In this document: piece after piece, positions 5,963 through 13,061 of the stretch
Numbering within the stretch: the first letter of the stretch is position 1
Layout of the letters: every line of letters begins with the position of its first letter
Assembly: GCF_900009135.1 (NCBI RefSeq)
Contig: NZ_LT797699.1
Span: forward strand, 1 to 56,034
Direction of reading: 5' to 3'
Origin: Planktothrix sp. PCC 11201
Lineage (GTDB): Bacteria > Cyanobacteriota > Cyanobacteriia > Cyanobacteriales > Microcoleaceae
DNA: 56,034 bases
Notes under the pieces: generated by a model
Databases searched by the model: none
What the model was told of the DNA's origin: nothing
The model's input: only the letters and a program-made list of their open reading frames with translations
Translations under genes and position numbers: made by a program

Positions 5963-7453
5963 CTAATCGTCTAATTGATAGATGATTCGCAGAATTGCTT
6001 TAACCGATGGATCGTCTAAGTTAAAGCCAGAGGATTCTAGTTCTCCTATGGCTACCTGATAGGGTAGCGGGTATTTTGTCGCTTGTTCTGCTAAATCATT
6101 AGCGGTCGCCATTGTTTGACGGTTATAAAACTGTTCACTAGCCAACTCTGTATGCCCCATATTTTTGGCGATAACTCCTATGGGTAGCCCTGACAACAAA
6201 CCCATCATCTTCCCTAGGTGTCTAAATGAGTACCCTTGAGTTGTTGGACATTTCCAGTCTTGTAGTTTGTCACCAAGTTCATTAGAAAATCCACCCGCTA
6301 TTGTTCTTGGTTTACTATTGGCGTTTGGAGTATATTCTGGTAACTGAACGGGAATATTCTGTAATTTTAAGTAATTTAAAATTACTTTGTTTTGACAGGG
6401 AGGGTAGCAAAATCTCCCACCAGTTTTATTGGTAATAAAGTGTTTTTTACCAGATGTATCAGTAACCTCAAATCCGTTGCCCAAAATTAACAACATTTTG
6501 GGATTGTTAACCTTATCATTAAATGCGGGGTTAATGCCTTTAGAGTCGGCGTACTTTTTTCCTTTTTCGCCCCATAGTTTTTTAACTTCATTATTGCTAA
6601 TTGGTTTAAACAAATTAATGGCACTCATAATTTCAGCAGGTCTTAACCCGTAGGCTACACACATTTTAAAAATCCATAACCATCCCTCCCTTGCCATTGC
6701 TTGCTTTTCTGGCATTTCTTGGACTAACTTCTCTTGAGATTGCAACCATTCAAAGAATTGCTCCCAATCAATGGCTTTAGTATTCTCCCCTCGTTTTTTT
6801 TCAACCTTAATTCTGTTAAGTTTTGGCAATATTTCCTTTTTTGTTAATTCAGGACAATAGGAGATGATTTTTTTAATCTTTCCTAACGCTTCATACTGAC
6901 AGGTATTTTCTGGGAAGCGTTCCCAGAATGCTTTGGCGTTATCCCAATCAGGGTACTCATCCCAGTTAAGACATTTTACAAAATAATCTGTATATGTCCT
7001 CTGAAAAGATGATTGACAACTAACTGACTCTCTTGACCGCTTCTCACCCGTAAATTTATGCCGTCCTTGATAGTATTCATTTTCGATAATCTCGAAAATT
7101 TGACGGTAGGTTAGACGGTCATCGCTCCCTAACTTGTTGCTGGGTAGGATATTCTTAAGCCACAAATCCCATTCACTAGCGTTAATTCCCTCCCGTTTAG
7201 CTTCATTTAGTTTTGTTCTTAACTTGATACACTTTTCCAAAAAGTCATTAATACCCGCAATACTCCATTCACACCCTGATCCTAGTAATTTTTGCTTACC
7301 TCCCTGATAAGGTTCTGTGAATTTAAAGTTAAGTCGGGTTTCAACCCTTTGGGCTACCCCTTTAGGGATTAGCGGCTCAATAGCCAACCAATGTTTTAGA
7401 ACGTCTCCATACGTTCCAAAACCCTCTACAGTGACGTTATCCAATCTATCCAT
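5963..7453 (-). CDS. tyrosine recombinase (element integrase)
   Basis: This 496-residue site-specific recombinase catalyses element integration and excision. The catalytic pattern is visible: first Arg in GLRPAEI (R271), a Y-S-F-R box (408-411) replacing the usual H-x-x-R, His in NMGH (H434) and the nucleophile Tyr in QFYNR (Y443). Tyr instead of the first His also occurs in other cyanobacterial integrases, from memory. The N-terminal 250 residues would hold the arm- and core-binding domains. The gene reads toward the element interior and its start lies 80 bp from the tRNA-fragment junction, the usual layout of tRNA-targeting integrases. Direct repeats of CTATCCATT overlap its start codon and suggest autoregulation. 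Confidence 0.9.
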   Translation of the reverse strand: MDRLDNVTVEGFGTYGDVLKHWLAIEPLIPKGVAQRVETRLNFKFTEPYQGGKQKLLGSGCEWSIAGINDFLEKCIKLRTKLNEAKREGINASEWDLWLKNILPSNKLGSDDRLTYRQIFEIIENEYYQGRHKFTGEKRSRESVSCQSSFQRTYTDYFVKCLNWDEYPDWDNAKAFWERFPENTCQYEALGKIKKIISYCPELTKKEILPKLNRIKVEKKRGENTKAIDWEQFFEWLQSQEKLVQEMPEKQAMAREGWLWIFKMCVAYGLRPAEIMSAINLFKPISNNEVKKLWGEKGKKYADSKGINPAFNDKVNNPKMLLILGNGFEVTDTSGKKHFITNKTGGRFCYPPCQNKVILNYLKLQNIPVQLPEYTPNANSKPRTIAGGFSNELGDKLQDWKCPTTQGYSFRHLGKMMGLLSGLPIGVIAKNMGHTELASEQFYNRQTMATANDLAEQATKYPLPYQVAIGELESSGFNLDDPSVKAILRIIYQLDD

Positions 7454-7492
7454 TTTCTATCCATTCCAAAATTAATCACTTATTTTGGATAG
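7446..7492 (-). promoter_or_regulatory. phased repeats over the integrase start
   Basis: CTATCCATT occurs at 7446-7454, where it includes the start codon, and again at 7457-7465, exactly 11 bp apart. An inverted half (TGGATAG) lies at 7486-7492, and CCAAAAT/ATTTTGG also forms a local palindrome. One-turn phasing points to cooperative protein binding, either arm-type recombinase sites or a repressor operator. Confidence 0.45.
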
Positions 7493-7532
7493 ACTACTGA
7501 ACGATAGAATCAGTGTTTGAACGTTATTCGGG

Positions 7533-7554
7533 AGTTCGAGTCTCGCCATCCGCA
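7533..7554 (+). other. attachment site: 3' end of a tRNA gene (probably tRNA-Leu)
   Basis: AGTTCGAGTCTCGCCATCCGCA is the end of a tRNA: half a T-stem, the TTCGAGT loop, the returning stem CTCGC, the acceptor strand CATCCGC and discriminator A. The tRNA body is missing to the left. The T-stem fails at G7531 (G opposite G), as expected if everything left of the 22-bp core is element DNA. From memory, the sequence and A73 resemble cyanobacterial tRNA-Leu, but the isotype is not proven. The complete tRNA should lie left of the window. Confidence 0.75.
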
Positions 7555-7560
7555 TTAGTT

Positions 7561-8475
7561 TTAAACCTGATCAGTACCTTGCTGTATATATTTCAAAAGA
7601 GTAGAGGCGACAAAAAAAGCCAAATTAACAGGAACAGAGTTTCCAATCATTTGTTCTAAATTGGTTTTTGTTCCTATAAATTTAAAAGAATCGGGGAAGG
7701 TTTGAATATAACTCCGTTCAATTGTTGATAAAGGTCTGATTGTGGTTAGATCAATATCTTGCGGATCACCCCTATGGAGTTTATAGTTGGGTGGGATCGG
7801 ACGATTAACCCCTCTGATGGTGGGACTGGGTTCATCAATAGAAAATATCCCTCGTCGCGCGTAGCTTCTGGGATGTCTATAATAATATTGGAGATTCAAT
7901 CTATCCCCAAGATAATCTCTAACTGTCATTGGTTTTTTTGATAAACCCAACTTCAATAAATCTACCAAAGCATTATATTTCCCCCCCAGTTCACCAATCA
8001 GAAAAAAGCGAGATCTCGATTGGGGTGTATGACAAAAAGACGCATTTAAAACAATTGCAGATAAACCATAACCATTGCTCAAAAACTGCTCAGATATTTG
8101 CTTCAAAATAGGACTTTTAGTTATTCTTGGTACATTTTCCATAACAAACCATTGAGGCTGAATAGCACAAACAATATTAGCAAAGTTATAAGTTAAATTA
8201 GCGCGATCGCCGTTTAAATCTCGCTTTCCCGCACTAGAAAAATCTTGACAGGGCGGGCCACCAATAATCATTTCAGGATCAAGTTTTTGAATAATTTTGA
8301 TAGCTGCAACTTCATCCGTGAGATCTTGTAAAATTGCCAAATGATCAAAATTAGCTTGATAGACCTCTAGGGATGGATTCCAGTTGTCAATAGCTGCCAA
8401 TATCTCAATTCCCGCTTGCTTAAACCCAAGGGATAAACCACCACAACCACAAAATAAATCAACCGCAGTAATCAT
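7561..8475 (-). CDS. DNA (cytosine-5-)-methyltransferase
   Basis: This 304-residue enzyme transfers a methyl group from S-adenosylmethionine to C5 of cytosine in a specific sequence. Motif I is DLFCGCGGLSLGF (residues 6-18), motif IV holds the catalytic Cys in GGPPCQDFS (C76), motif VI is ENV (113-115), motif VIII is QSRSR (152-156) and the C-terminal motif is IGNSVP (about 281-286). The variable target-recognition region lies between about 170 and 260 and is short. No cognate endonuclease is adjacent, so it is an orphan here. Its stop codon lies 6 bp from the end of the att core. The gene contains HIP1 octamers and therefore looks like host DNA. Its target site cannot be read from sequence. 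Confidence 0.9.
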   Translation of the reverse strand: MITAVDLFCGCGGLSLGFKQAGIEILAAIDNWNPSLEVYQANFDHLAILQDLTDEVAAIKIIQKLDPEMIIGGPPCQDFSSAGKRDLNGDRANLTYNFANIVCAIQPQWFVMENVPRITKSPILKQISEQFLSNGYGLSAIVLNASFCHTPQSRSRFFLIGELGGKYNALVDLLKLGLSKKPMTVRDYLGDRLNLQYYYRHPRSYARRGIFSIDEPSPTIRGVNRPIPPNYKLHRGDPQDIDLTTIRPLSTIERSYIQTFPDSFKFIGTKTNLEQMIGNSVPVNLAFFVASTLLKYIQQGTDQV

Positions 8476-8505
8476 GAAAACAATGTGATTAATGATTCGA
8501 GACTG

Positions 8506-9231
8506 TTAAAATCGTTCTCCCATTAACCGTTGTCGCATACCCTCGGCAATTTTTTGGCCAAGATATTCAGGAATCAAACTTTCATTCGGCCCCAATAAAT
8601 ATAAAATTAATCGGGTGCGTCCTCGCCAGACTAACAAATTAGCATTGACCACCAATAAATCCTCCTGCCAGATAGCATACATAACCTTATAAAACAATCC
8701 GGGCTGGTTATCCGCCTCAATTAATAACGCCGGGAGATGAAATACCGGGTCAACATAAAATTCCGTGGCCACATCCTCTAACCCGGCATCCAGGTTAAAT
8801 TCCACCGCCAACATTTCTTCCACCTCAAAATGTCCTGCTAAGGCTTCCCGCACGGCCCGACAAACATTTTCTGAGGTTTTATCCGTGAGGGCTTTTCCCC
8901 CGCGAGAAACCACTAACTTAATAAACACCAACATCGGCGGATAAATTTGGCCATACAAACTCAGACTATGAATCGTCAGGCCATAGGCTGCCAAAACCCC
9001 AAAAATATCGCTGAGTAAAAATGATTGATTTCGATAGGCAAAATGGAGAGCACTTTTGTTCCCATCCGGCTCAATTTCAATAACAGCCTGCTTAGTTTGG
9101 TAAACTTGATAGGCCAGTTTAAGATTTTGCAGTTGAATTTCACTACTGACAAATTGCTCATAAAACTGTGGAAACGCCCGATTGAAGCGTTTTAGGAGTT
9201 CTAAAGTTGAGGATTTTAAGCCCGGAGCCAT
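8506..9231 (-). CDS. ACT-domain protein (tandem ACT, GlnD-like)
   Basis: This 241-residue cyanobacterial protein seems to contain two ACT-type regulatory modules. One lies around residues 70-110 ([20 protein letters not shown]) and the second around 165-215 ([20 protein letters not shown]). ACT modules bind amino acids or other small ligands, and tandem forms occur in uridylyltransferase GlnD and stand-alone regulators. No catalytic domain is visible. The gene lies 30 bp upstream of the methyltransferase on the same strand and may be co-transcribed, though no functional link is evident. Ligand unknown. Confidence 0.65.
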   Translation of the reverse strand: MAPGLKSSTLELLKRFNRAFPQFYEQFVSSEIQLQNLKLAYQVYQTKQAVIEIEPDGNKSALHFAYRNQSFLLSDIFGVLAAYGLTIHSLSLYGQIYPPMLVFIKLVVSRGGKALTDKTSENVCRAVREALAGHFEVEEMLAVEFNLDAGLEDVATEFYVDPVFHLPALLIEADNQPGLFYKVMYAIWQEDLLVVNANLLVWRGRTRLILYLLGPNESLIPEYLGQKIAEGMRQRLMGERF

Positions 9232-9304
9232 AATTGAGGTGAAGGTACGGGAGATATACTATCTAATAAGGTCATTGAAAATCTATTACCTTAACTACGC
9301 CTGC

Positions 9305-9856
9305 ATGGGTTTTTGGAAAAACTTGTTTAGCAGTTCAGATTCCTCCGCCTCGTCCTCCTGCCAAGTGGAGTATGAGGGGTATGAGGGAGGAAGCGAGGAG
9401 TCAGTATCCCTAAACTCTCGCCCGTCATCGAGCAATAATGGTCGCATTTTTTTTAGTACGGATCGGGACATTGATTTATATGAATTGGAAGAACTTTGCA
9501 ATGCAGTGGGCTGGTCTCGGCGACCCCTGCGGAAAGTAAAAAAAGCCATTCAGTATAGTTTCCTTGTAGTTTCTATGTGGCAAATTCGAGGGAATCAGCG
9601 ACGGCTGATTGGTTTTGCTAGGGCCACATCCGATCATGCTTTTAATGCTACGCTCTGGGATGTGGTTGTTCACCCAGATTTCCAGAATAAGGGTATGGGT
9701 AAAGCCTTGATGAAATTTATCATCAAAAAACTCCGTAGCGATGATATCAGCAACATTACTCTATTTGCCGACCCTCATGTTGTAGATTTTTACCGAAATT
9801 TGGGTTTTATGTCCGATCCAGAGGGGATCAAAGGAATGTTCTGGTATCCAGATTAG
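9305..9856 (+). CDS. GNAT N-acetyltransferase, Ycf52-like
   Basis: This protein of about 183 residues has the GNAT fold. The acetyl-CoA loop is visible as [20 protein letters not shown], and a substrate-side end reads VDFYRNLGF. The arrangement, including the serine-rich N-terminus and [11 protein letters not shown], matches the cyanobacterial/plastid Ycf52 family, to which plastid serotonin/lysine acetyltransferases belong. I chose the ATG at 9305, since an in-frame codon at 9182 would run through the start of the divergent ACT gene. The natural substrate in cyanobacteria is not settled, so it is named only as an acetyltransferase. Confidence 0.75.
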   Translation: MGFWKNLFSSSDSSASSSCQVEYEGYEGGSEESVSLNSRPSSSNNGRIFFSTDRDIDLYELEELCNAVGWSRRPLRKVKKAIQYSFLVVSMWQIRGNQRRLIGFARATSDHAFNATLWDVVVHPDFQNKGMGKALMKFIIKKLRSDDISNITLFADPHVVDFYRNLGFMSDPEGIKGMFWYPD

Positions 9857-9902
9857 GCTTGGGTTGGCGGTTGAGGTGTTGAGGTATGGAGGTGTGAACA
9901 AA

Positions 9903-9930
9903 TAACCGATAACCGACAACAGACAACCGA
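9903..9930. repeat. heptamer tandem repeat
   Basis: Four 7-bp units (TAACCGA, TAACCGA, CAACAGA, CAACCGA) follow one another. Such short tandem heptamers are common in intergenic DNA of filamentous cyanobacteria. It lies between the GNAT gene and tRNA-Pro. Confidence 0.6.
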
Positions 9931-9989
9931 CTCCTAGCTTCTTATGAATCAATTTTGCAATTTTTAATCAGATTTGTGTAAACTTAGGG

Positions 9990-9995
9990 TATACT
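9990..9995 (+). promoter_or_regulatory. likely -10 box of tRNA-Pro
   Basis: TATACT lies 14 bp upstream of the mature 5' end of tRNA-Pro, a suitable place for a sigma-70 -10 element. No good -35 box at 16-18 bp is visible, so the call is weak. Confidence 0.35.
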
Positions 9996-10009
9996 CAGAA
10001 AAGATTAAA

Positions 10010-10083
10010 CGGGATGTAGCGCAGCTTGGTAGCGCGCCTGCTTTGGGAGCAGGATGCCGCAGGTTCGAATCCTGTCATCCCGA
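10010..10083 (+). tRNA. tRNA-Pro (anticodon UGG)
   Basis: The 74-nt cloverleaf is complete. The acceptor is CGGGATG/CATCCCG with discriminator A. The D-arm begins with TAGCGCAGC, the anticodon stem is CCTGC/GCAGG around TTTGGGA with anticodon TGG, and the T-arm is CAGG-TTCGAAT-CCTG. CCA is not encoded. Confidence 0.95.
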
Positions 10084-10405
10084 TTCTGGATTTTAACTTG
10101 ATTAGTGCCGATTCTTTTTGTCCATCCTCTGATCGGTGTGTTACGATGGGTCATGTTTTAAATTGAGTATAACTACACAACTTTAAAACTTAACGGGACA
10201 GGCTGACTTGGGTTAAAACTTTCTCCTGGTGACAATTTCCTCAGATTTTGGGGAGAAAAACAACTCCCTGATCGTCAGTGCAATCTATCAGTGGTCAACA
10301 CGACCCGGGTTCTCTGTTTAGCGTTACTCCTACTGTATCCCCCTGGGTTCAGTGGTACATACTGCATCTGCAATCTAAAAAATATTTAATTCAAAATTTG
10401 GAAAC
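10084..10405. other. 322-bp intergenic region, no gene seen
   Basis: No open frame or RNA gene is recognisable between tRNA-Pro and tic22. The middle (about 10195-10340) is more GC-rich and can form short local stems, which may reflect a long 5' leader of tic22, but I found no match to a riboswitch, 6S RNA or Yfr1 motif. Confidence 0.5.
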
Positions 10406-11200
10406 ATGATCAGATCAATTGTTCGTTTGGGCGCGGTATTGGGAGTTGTGGGCGGTACGTTTTTACTAAGTCCTGATTCGGGATTGCGTGTATTCAACTT
10501 TATTCCGGTGGGAACTGAGCCAGCCTATGCCATTCCAGAAAGCCAAATTCTGGAAAAACTCCGTTCAATTCCGGTGTTCACGATTACCGATACCCAGGGC
10601 GCGCCTTTAGTTGCGACTGTACCCCAGGGAGATAAAAAAGCGGCGGTGGCGGGTGTGTTTATCAGTCGCACCGATGCTGTGGCTTTTGTCGATCGCTTAA
10701 AAAGTCGTGACCCAAAATTGGCTTCGACCATTCAAGTGACCACGGTTTCTCTGGGTGAAGTATACCGCATGAGCCAGCAAGGTCAGGGTTCGGCGGAGGA
10801 AGTGCAGTTTGCCTATGTCCCGGTGCAAAAACAGGTGGATTTGGCAAAAACGGTTCTCAAGGAAAATGGGCAAACTGTCAGCGATTTTAACGGTGTTCCG
10901 CTATTTATTGCTAAGGGTGGGCCGGATAATGGCTATCTGACGATTCAAAATGGCAATGAACAGGTGATCCCGATGTTCTTCTACAAAGAGGATCTGCAAA
11001 GTATGTTGACTCAATTTAAAAGTCAACAGCCTGATTTAATCTCTAACGTTAAGATTGATGTGGTTAACCTGGAAGGGTTGTTGGATGCTTTGAAAAAGGA
11101 TAATGATCAATTCTTAAATCGGGTTGTGTTGATTCCGCCCCGTGAAACTTTGGAGTATTTACAAAAAAATCAACCCTCCCCCGCCCCCGCCCCCCGTTAA
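10406..11200 (+). CDS. tic22: Tic22-family protein
   Basis: This 264-residue protein has an N-terminal hydrophobic export segment (about residues 5-22) and an alanine-type cleavage region near AYA (about 40-42). The body carries the duplicated Tic22 layout: PVFTITDTQGAPLV... followed by VAGVFISRTDAVAFVDRLK, and again GVPLFIAK... followed by VIPMFFYKEDLQSML. Plastid Tic22 is an import chaperone of the intermembrane space. The cyanobacterial homologue is periplasmic/thylakoid-lumenal and aids outer-membrane protein biogenesis. The C-terminus is proline-rich. It precedes prmC by 24 bp on the same strand, so the two may be co-transcribed. Confidence 0.8.
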   Translation: MIRSIVRLGAVLGVVGGTFLLSPDSGLRVFNFIPVGTEPAYAIPESQILEKLRSIPVFTITDTQGAPLVATVPQGDKKAAVAGVFISRTDAVAFVDRLKSRDPKLASTIQVTTVSLGEVYRMSQQGQGSAEEVQFAYVPVQKQVDLAKTVLKENGQTVSDFNGVPLFIAKGGPDNGYLTIQNGNEQVIPMFFYKEDLQSMLTQFKSQQPDLISNVKIDVVNLEGLLDALKKDNDQFLNRVVLIPPRETLEYLQKNQPSPAPAPR

Positions 11201-11224
11201 TTGAATCAATCCTAGGAAACTATC

Positions 11225-12112
11225 ATGGGGGAAATGATATCGGGTTGGCAACTGGAACAGTGGATGGAACAGGCTGATGCTGAATGTACCGCCCTGGGGA
11301 TTTCTCCGAGTGAAATCCACTGGTTTCTCCAGGAGTTGGGAGGTTTAGACCGATTAACGCTACGTTTACAAACCTTCAAACAACAACCTGCAATTCCCCT
11401 GGGAGTTCCTTGGTCGGAATTGACCCAACTTTGGCAACGACGCCTAACGGAGCGTATCCCTTTGCAATACCTGTTGGGGAGAACTTACTGGCGCGATTTT
11501 GCGTTAAAGGTGTCTTCTGGGGTGCTGATTCCCCGTCCTGAAACGGAATTAATCATTGATTTAGCCGTATCTGCTATTGAGGATATTAATAATAATGGGG
11601 TTTGGGTGGATTTGGGTACCGGAAGCGGGGCGATCGCCCTGGGTTTAGCCGATAGTTTTCCAATGGCCGAAATTCATGGGGTAGATACCAGTTTAGAAGC
11701 CTTGGCGATCGCTGAATATAACGCTCAAACCACAGGTTTAGCTGATCGCATCCAATTCCATCACGGGTCTTGGTGGGAACCCCTAGAATTCCTACAAGGA
11801 AAACTAACCGGAATGGTTTCTAACCCTCCCTATATTCCTTCTGATATTATTCCAACTCTGCAACCAGAAGTAGCCCAACATGAACCCCTGTTAGCTTTAG
11901 ATGGCGGTGATGATGGTTTGGATTCTATTCGCTATTTGGTTGAAACAGCCCCCCGTTATTTGCGCCCTGGAGGGGTTTGGATTGTGGAAATGATGGCAGG
12001 ACAAGGAGAAGCGGTTGCCGGGTTGTTAGAGGCTCAAGGAAGTTACTCTGGGATTAAAATTATCCCTGACTTAGCGGGATTTGATCGTTTTGTTATAGCT
12101 TATTTGAATTGA
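11225..12112 (+). CDS. prmC: release factor glutamine methyltransferase PrmC (HemK)
   Basis: This 295-residue methyltransferase modifies the Gln of the GGQ motif of peptide chain release factors using S-adenosylmethionine. The family order is intact: an N-terminal helical domain, RIPLQYLLGRTYWRDF before the catalytic domain, PRPETE, the AdoMet-binding DLGTGSGAIAL, and the diagnostic SNPPYIPSD (N200). Length and motifs match PrmC. The start at 11225 follows CTAGGAAA closely. A 16-bp more distal start is not supported. It sits between tic22 and an 86-bp tandem duplication. Confidence 0.92.
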   Translation: MGEMISGWQLEQWMEQADAECTALGISPSEIHWFLQELGGLDRLTLRLQTFKQQPAIPLGVPWSELTQLWQRRLTERIPLQYLLGRTYWRDFALKVSSGVLIPRPETELIIDLAVSAIEDINNNGVWVDLGTGSGAIALGLADSFPMAEIHGVDTSLEALAIAEYNAQTTGLADRIQFHHGSWWEPLEFLQGKLTGMVSNPPYIPSDIIPTLQPEVAQHEPLLALDGGDDGLDSIRYLVETAPRYLRPGGVWIVEMMAGQGEAVAGLLEAQGSYSGIKIIPDLAGFDRFVIAYLN

Positions 12113-12118
12113 CTAAAG

Positions 12119-12290
12119 ATCCAGCGGTTGAAACCGTGGCTACACAAACAAAAACCGCCTGCGCGGGTTTTAAACCTGCTTTTTGAGTTAACGCTATGGT
12201 TCAAATCCAGCGGTTGAAACCGTGGCTACACAAACAAAACCCGCCTGCGCGGGTTTTAAACCTGCTTTTTGAGTTAACGCTATGGTTCAA
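12119..12290 (+). repeat. 86-bp tandem duplication reaching into the next gene
   Basis: 12119-12204 and 12205-12290 are the same 86 bp with one difference (an A to C change inside the hairpin). Each unit contains a small palindrome (CGGTTGAAACCG) and a stem AAAACCCGC/GCGGGTTTT that is perfect only in the second copy. Each unit ends with ATGGTTCAA, the first three codons of the gene at 12282. The first copy therefore carries a duplicate start codon at 12196. Confidence 0.9.
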
Positions 12291-12875
12291 GTCTCTATTG
12301 ATACTCTAATTGATATGGCAATTTCGGGTGAGGCGGTGGTGAGTTTCCCGACGGATACTGTCCCCGCTTTAGCTACCCGTCCTGATCGGGCGGAATTGAT
12401 TTTTCAGACCAAACAACGTAGTCCAGATAAACCCTTAATCTTAATGGCCGCCACACCGGAAGCGTTATGGCCCTATGTGCAGGGGACGCTGGAAGAATTA
12501 TCCGTTTGGCAAAAGACTGCCCAGAAATATTGGCCTGGCGGCTTAACTTTGGTATTACCCGCTTCTGAGCAAGTTCCTCCGGCCATGAATCCGGCTGATC
12601 CGTCTACGATTGGGGTAAGGGTTCCCGATTGTGCGATCGCTCAATCTATTTTAGCCCGCACTGGCCCGATGGCAACCACGAGCGCCAATTTATCAGGACA
12701 ACCGCCCCTGTTAACCATGGCTGAAATTAATCATCAATTTCCCAAGGTTTTGACGTTATTTTCGTCAGACTTTGATCCAATTATCCCTCAATCTACCTTA
12801 CCTTCAACGGTGGCAAAATGGGAAAGCAATGGTCAATGGACAATCTTACGACATGGTAATTTATTAATCAGTTAA
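12282..12875 (+). CDS. tsaC: L-threonylcarbamoyladenylate synthase (TsaC/Sua5/YrdC family)
   Basis: This 197-residue protein of the YrdC fold makes threonylcarbamoyl-AMP from threonine, bicarbonate and ATP, the first step in t6A formation on tRNAs reading ANN codons. Visible family signatures are VSFPTDTVPALA near the N-terminus, KQRSPDKPLILM, YWPGGLTLVLP, TIGVRVPDC and TTSANLSGQPP. It lacks the C-terminal Sua5 domain, so it is the short TsaC form. The start is within the second unit of the tandem duplication. No good ribosome-binding site is seen because the upstream duplicated hairpin occupies that place. Confidence 0.85.
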   Translation: MVQVSIDTLIDMAISGEAVVSFPTDTVPALATRPDRAELIFQTKQRSPDKPLILMAATPEALWPYVQGTLEELSVWQKTAQKYWPGGLTLVLPASEQVPPAMNPADPSTIGVRVPDCAIAQSILARTGPMATTSANLSGQPPLLTMAEINHQFPKVLTLFSSDFDPIIPQSTLPSTVAKWESNGQWTILRHGNLLIS

Positions 12876-13061
12876 CAGTTATCAGTTAACAGTTATCCGT
12901 AAATAAATAATACCAATCTGTTGATAAACTTCGAGCTTACAAACCGTTATTCAACTCTTGCACTAATAACTAATAAATGTTAACTAATAACTGATTCGGT
13001 GTTGACCAATAACTGATCAACTCTTACACTGATAACTGATCACTGATTACTGATAACTGAA
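12870..13061. repeat. degenerate AACTGAT/AGTTATC simple repeats
   Basis: Most of this spacer is made of variants of TAACTGATAACTGAT and AGTTAACAGTTATC. Comparable tracts occur near 4240-4265 and 49418-49450 and before 49645. They look like short repeats scattered in the genome; I see no gene or terminator. Confidence 0.6.

Noticed and set aside
9182-9304. Longer N-terminus of the GNAT protein
   Set aside because: It would overlap the start of the divergent ACT gene and lacks family similarity; the ATG at 9305 gives a normal Ycf52-like start.
10084-10405. Riboswitch, 6S RNA or Yfr1 upstream of tic22
   Set aside because: No conserved motif of these RNAs could be found by eye; only weak local stems.
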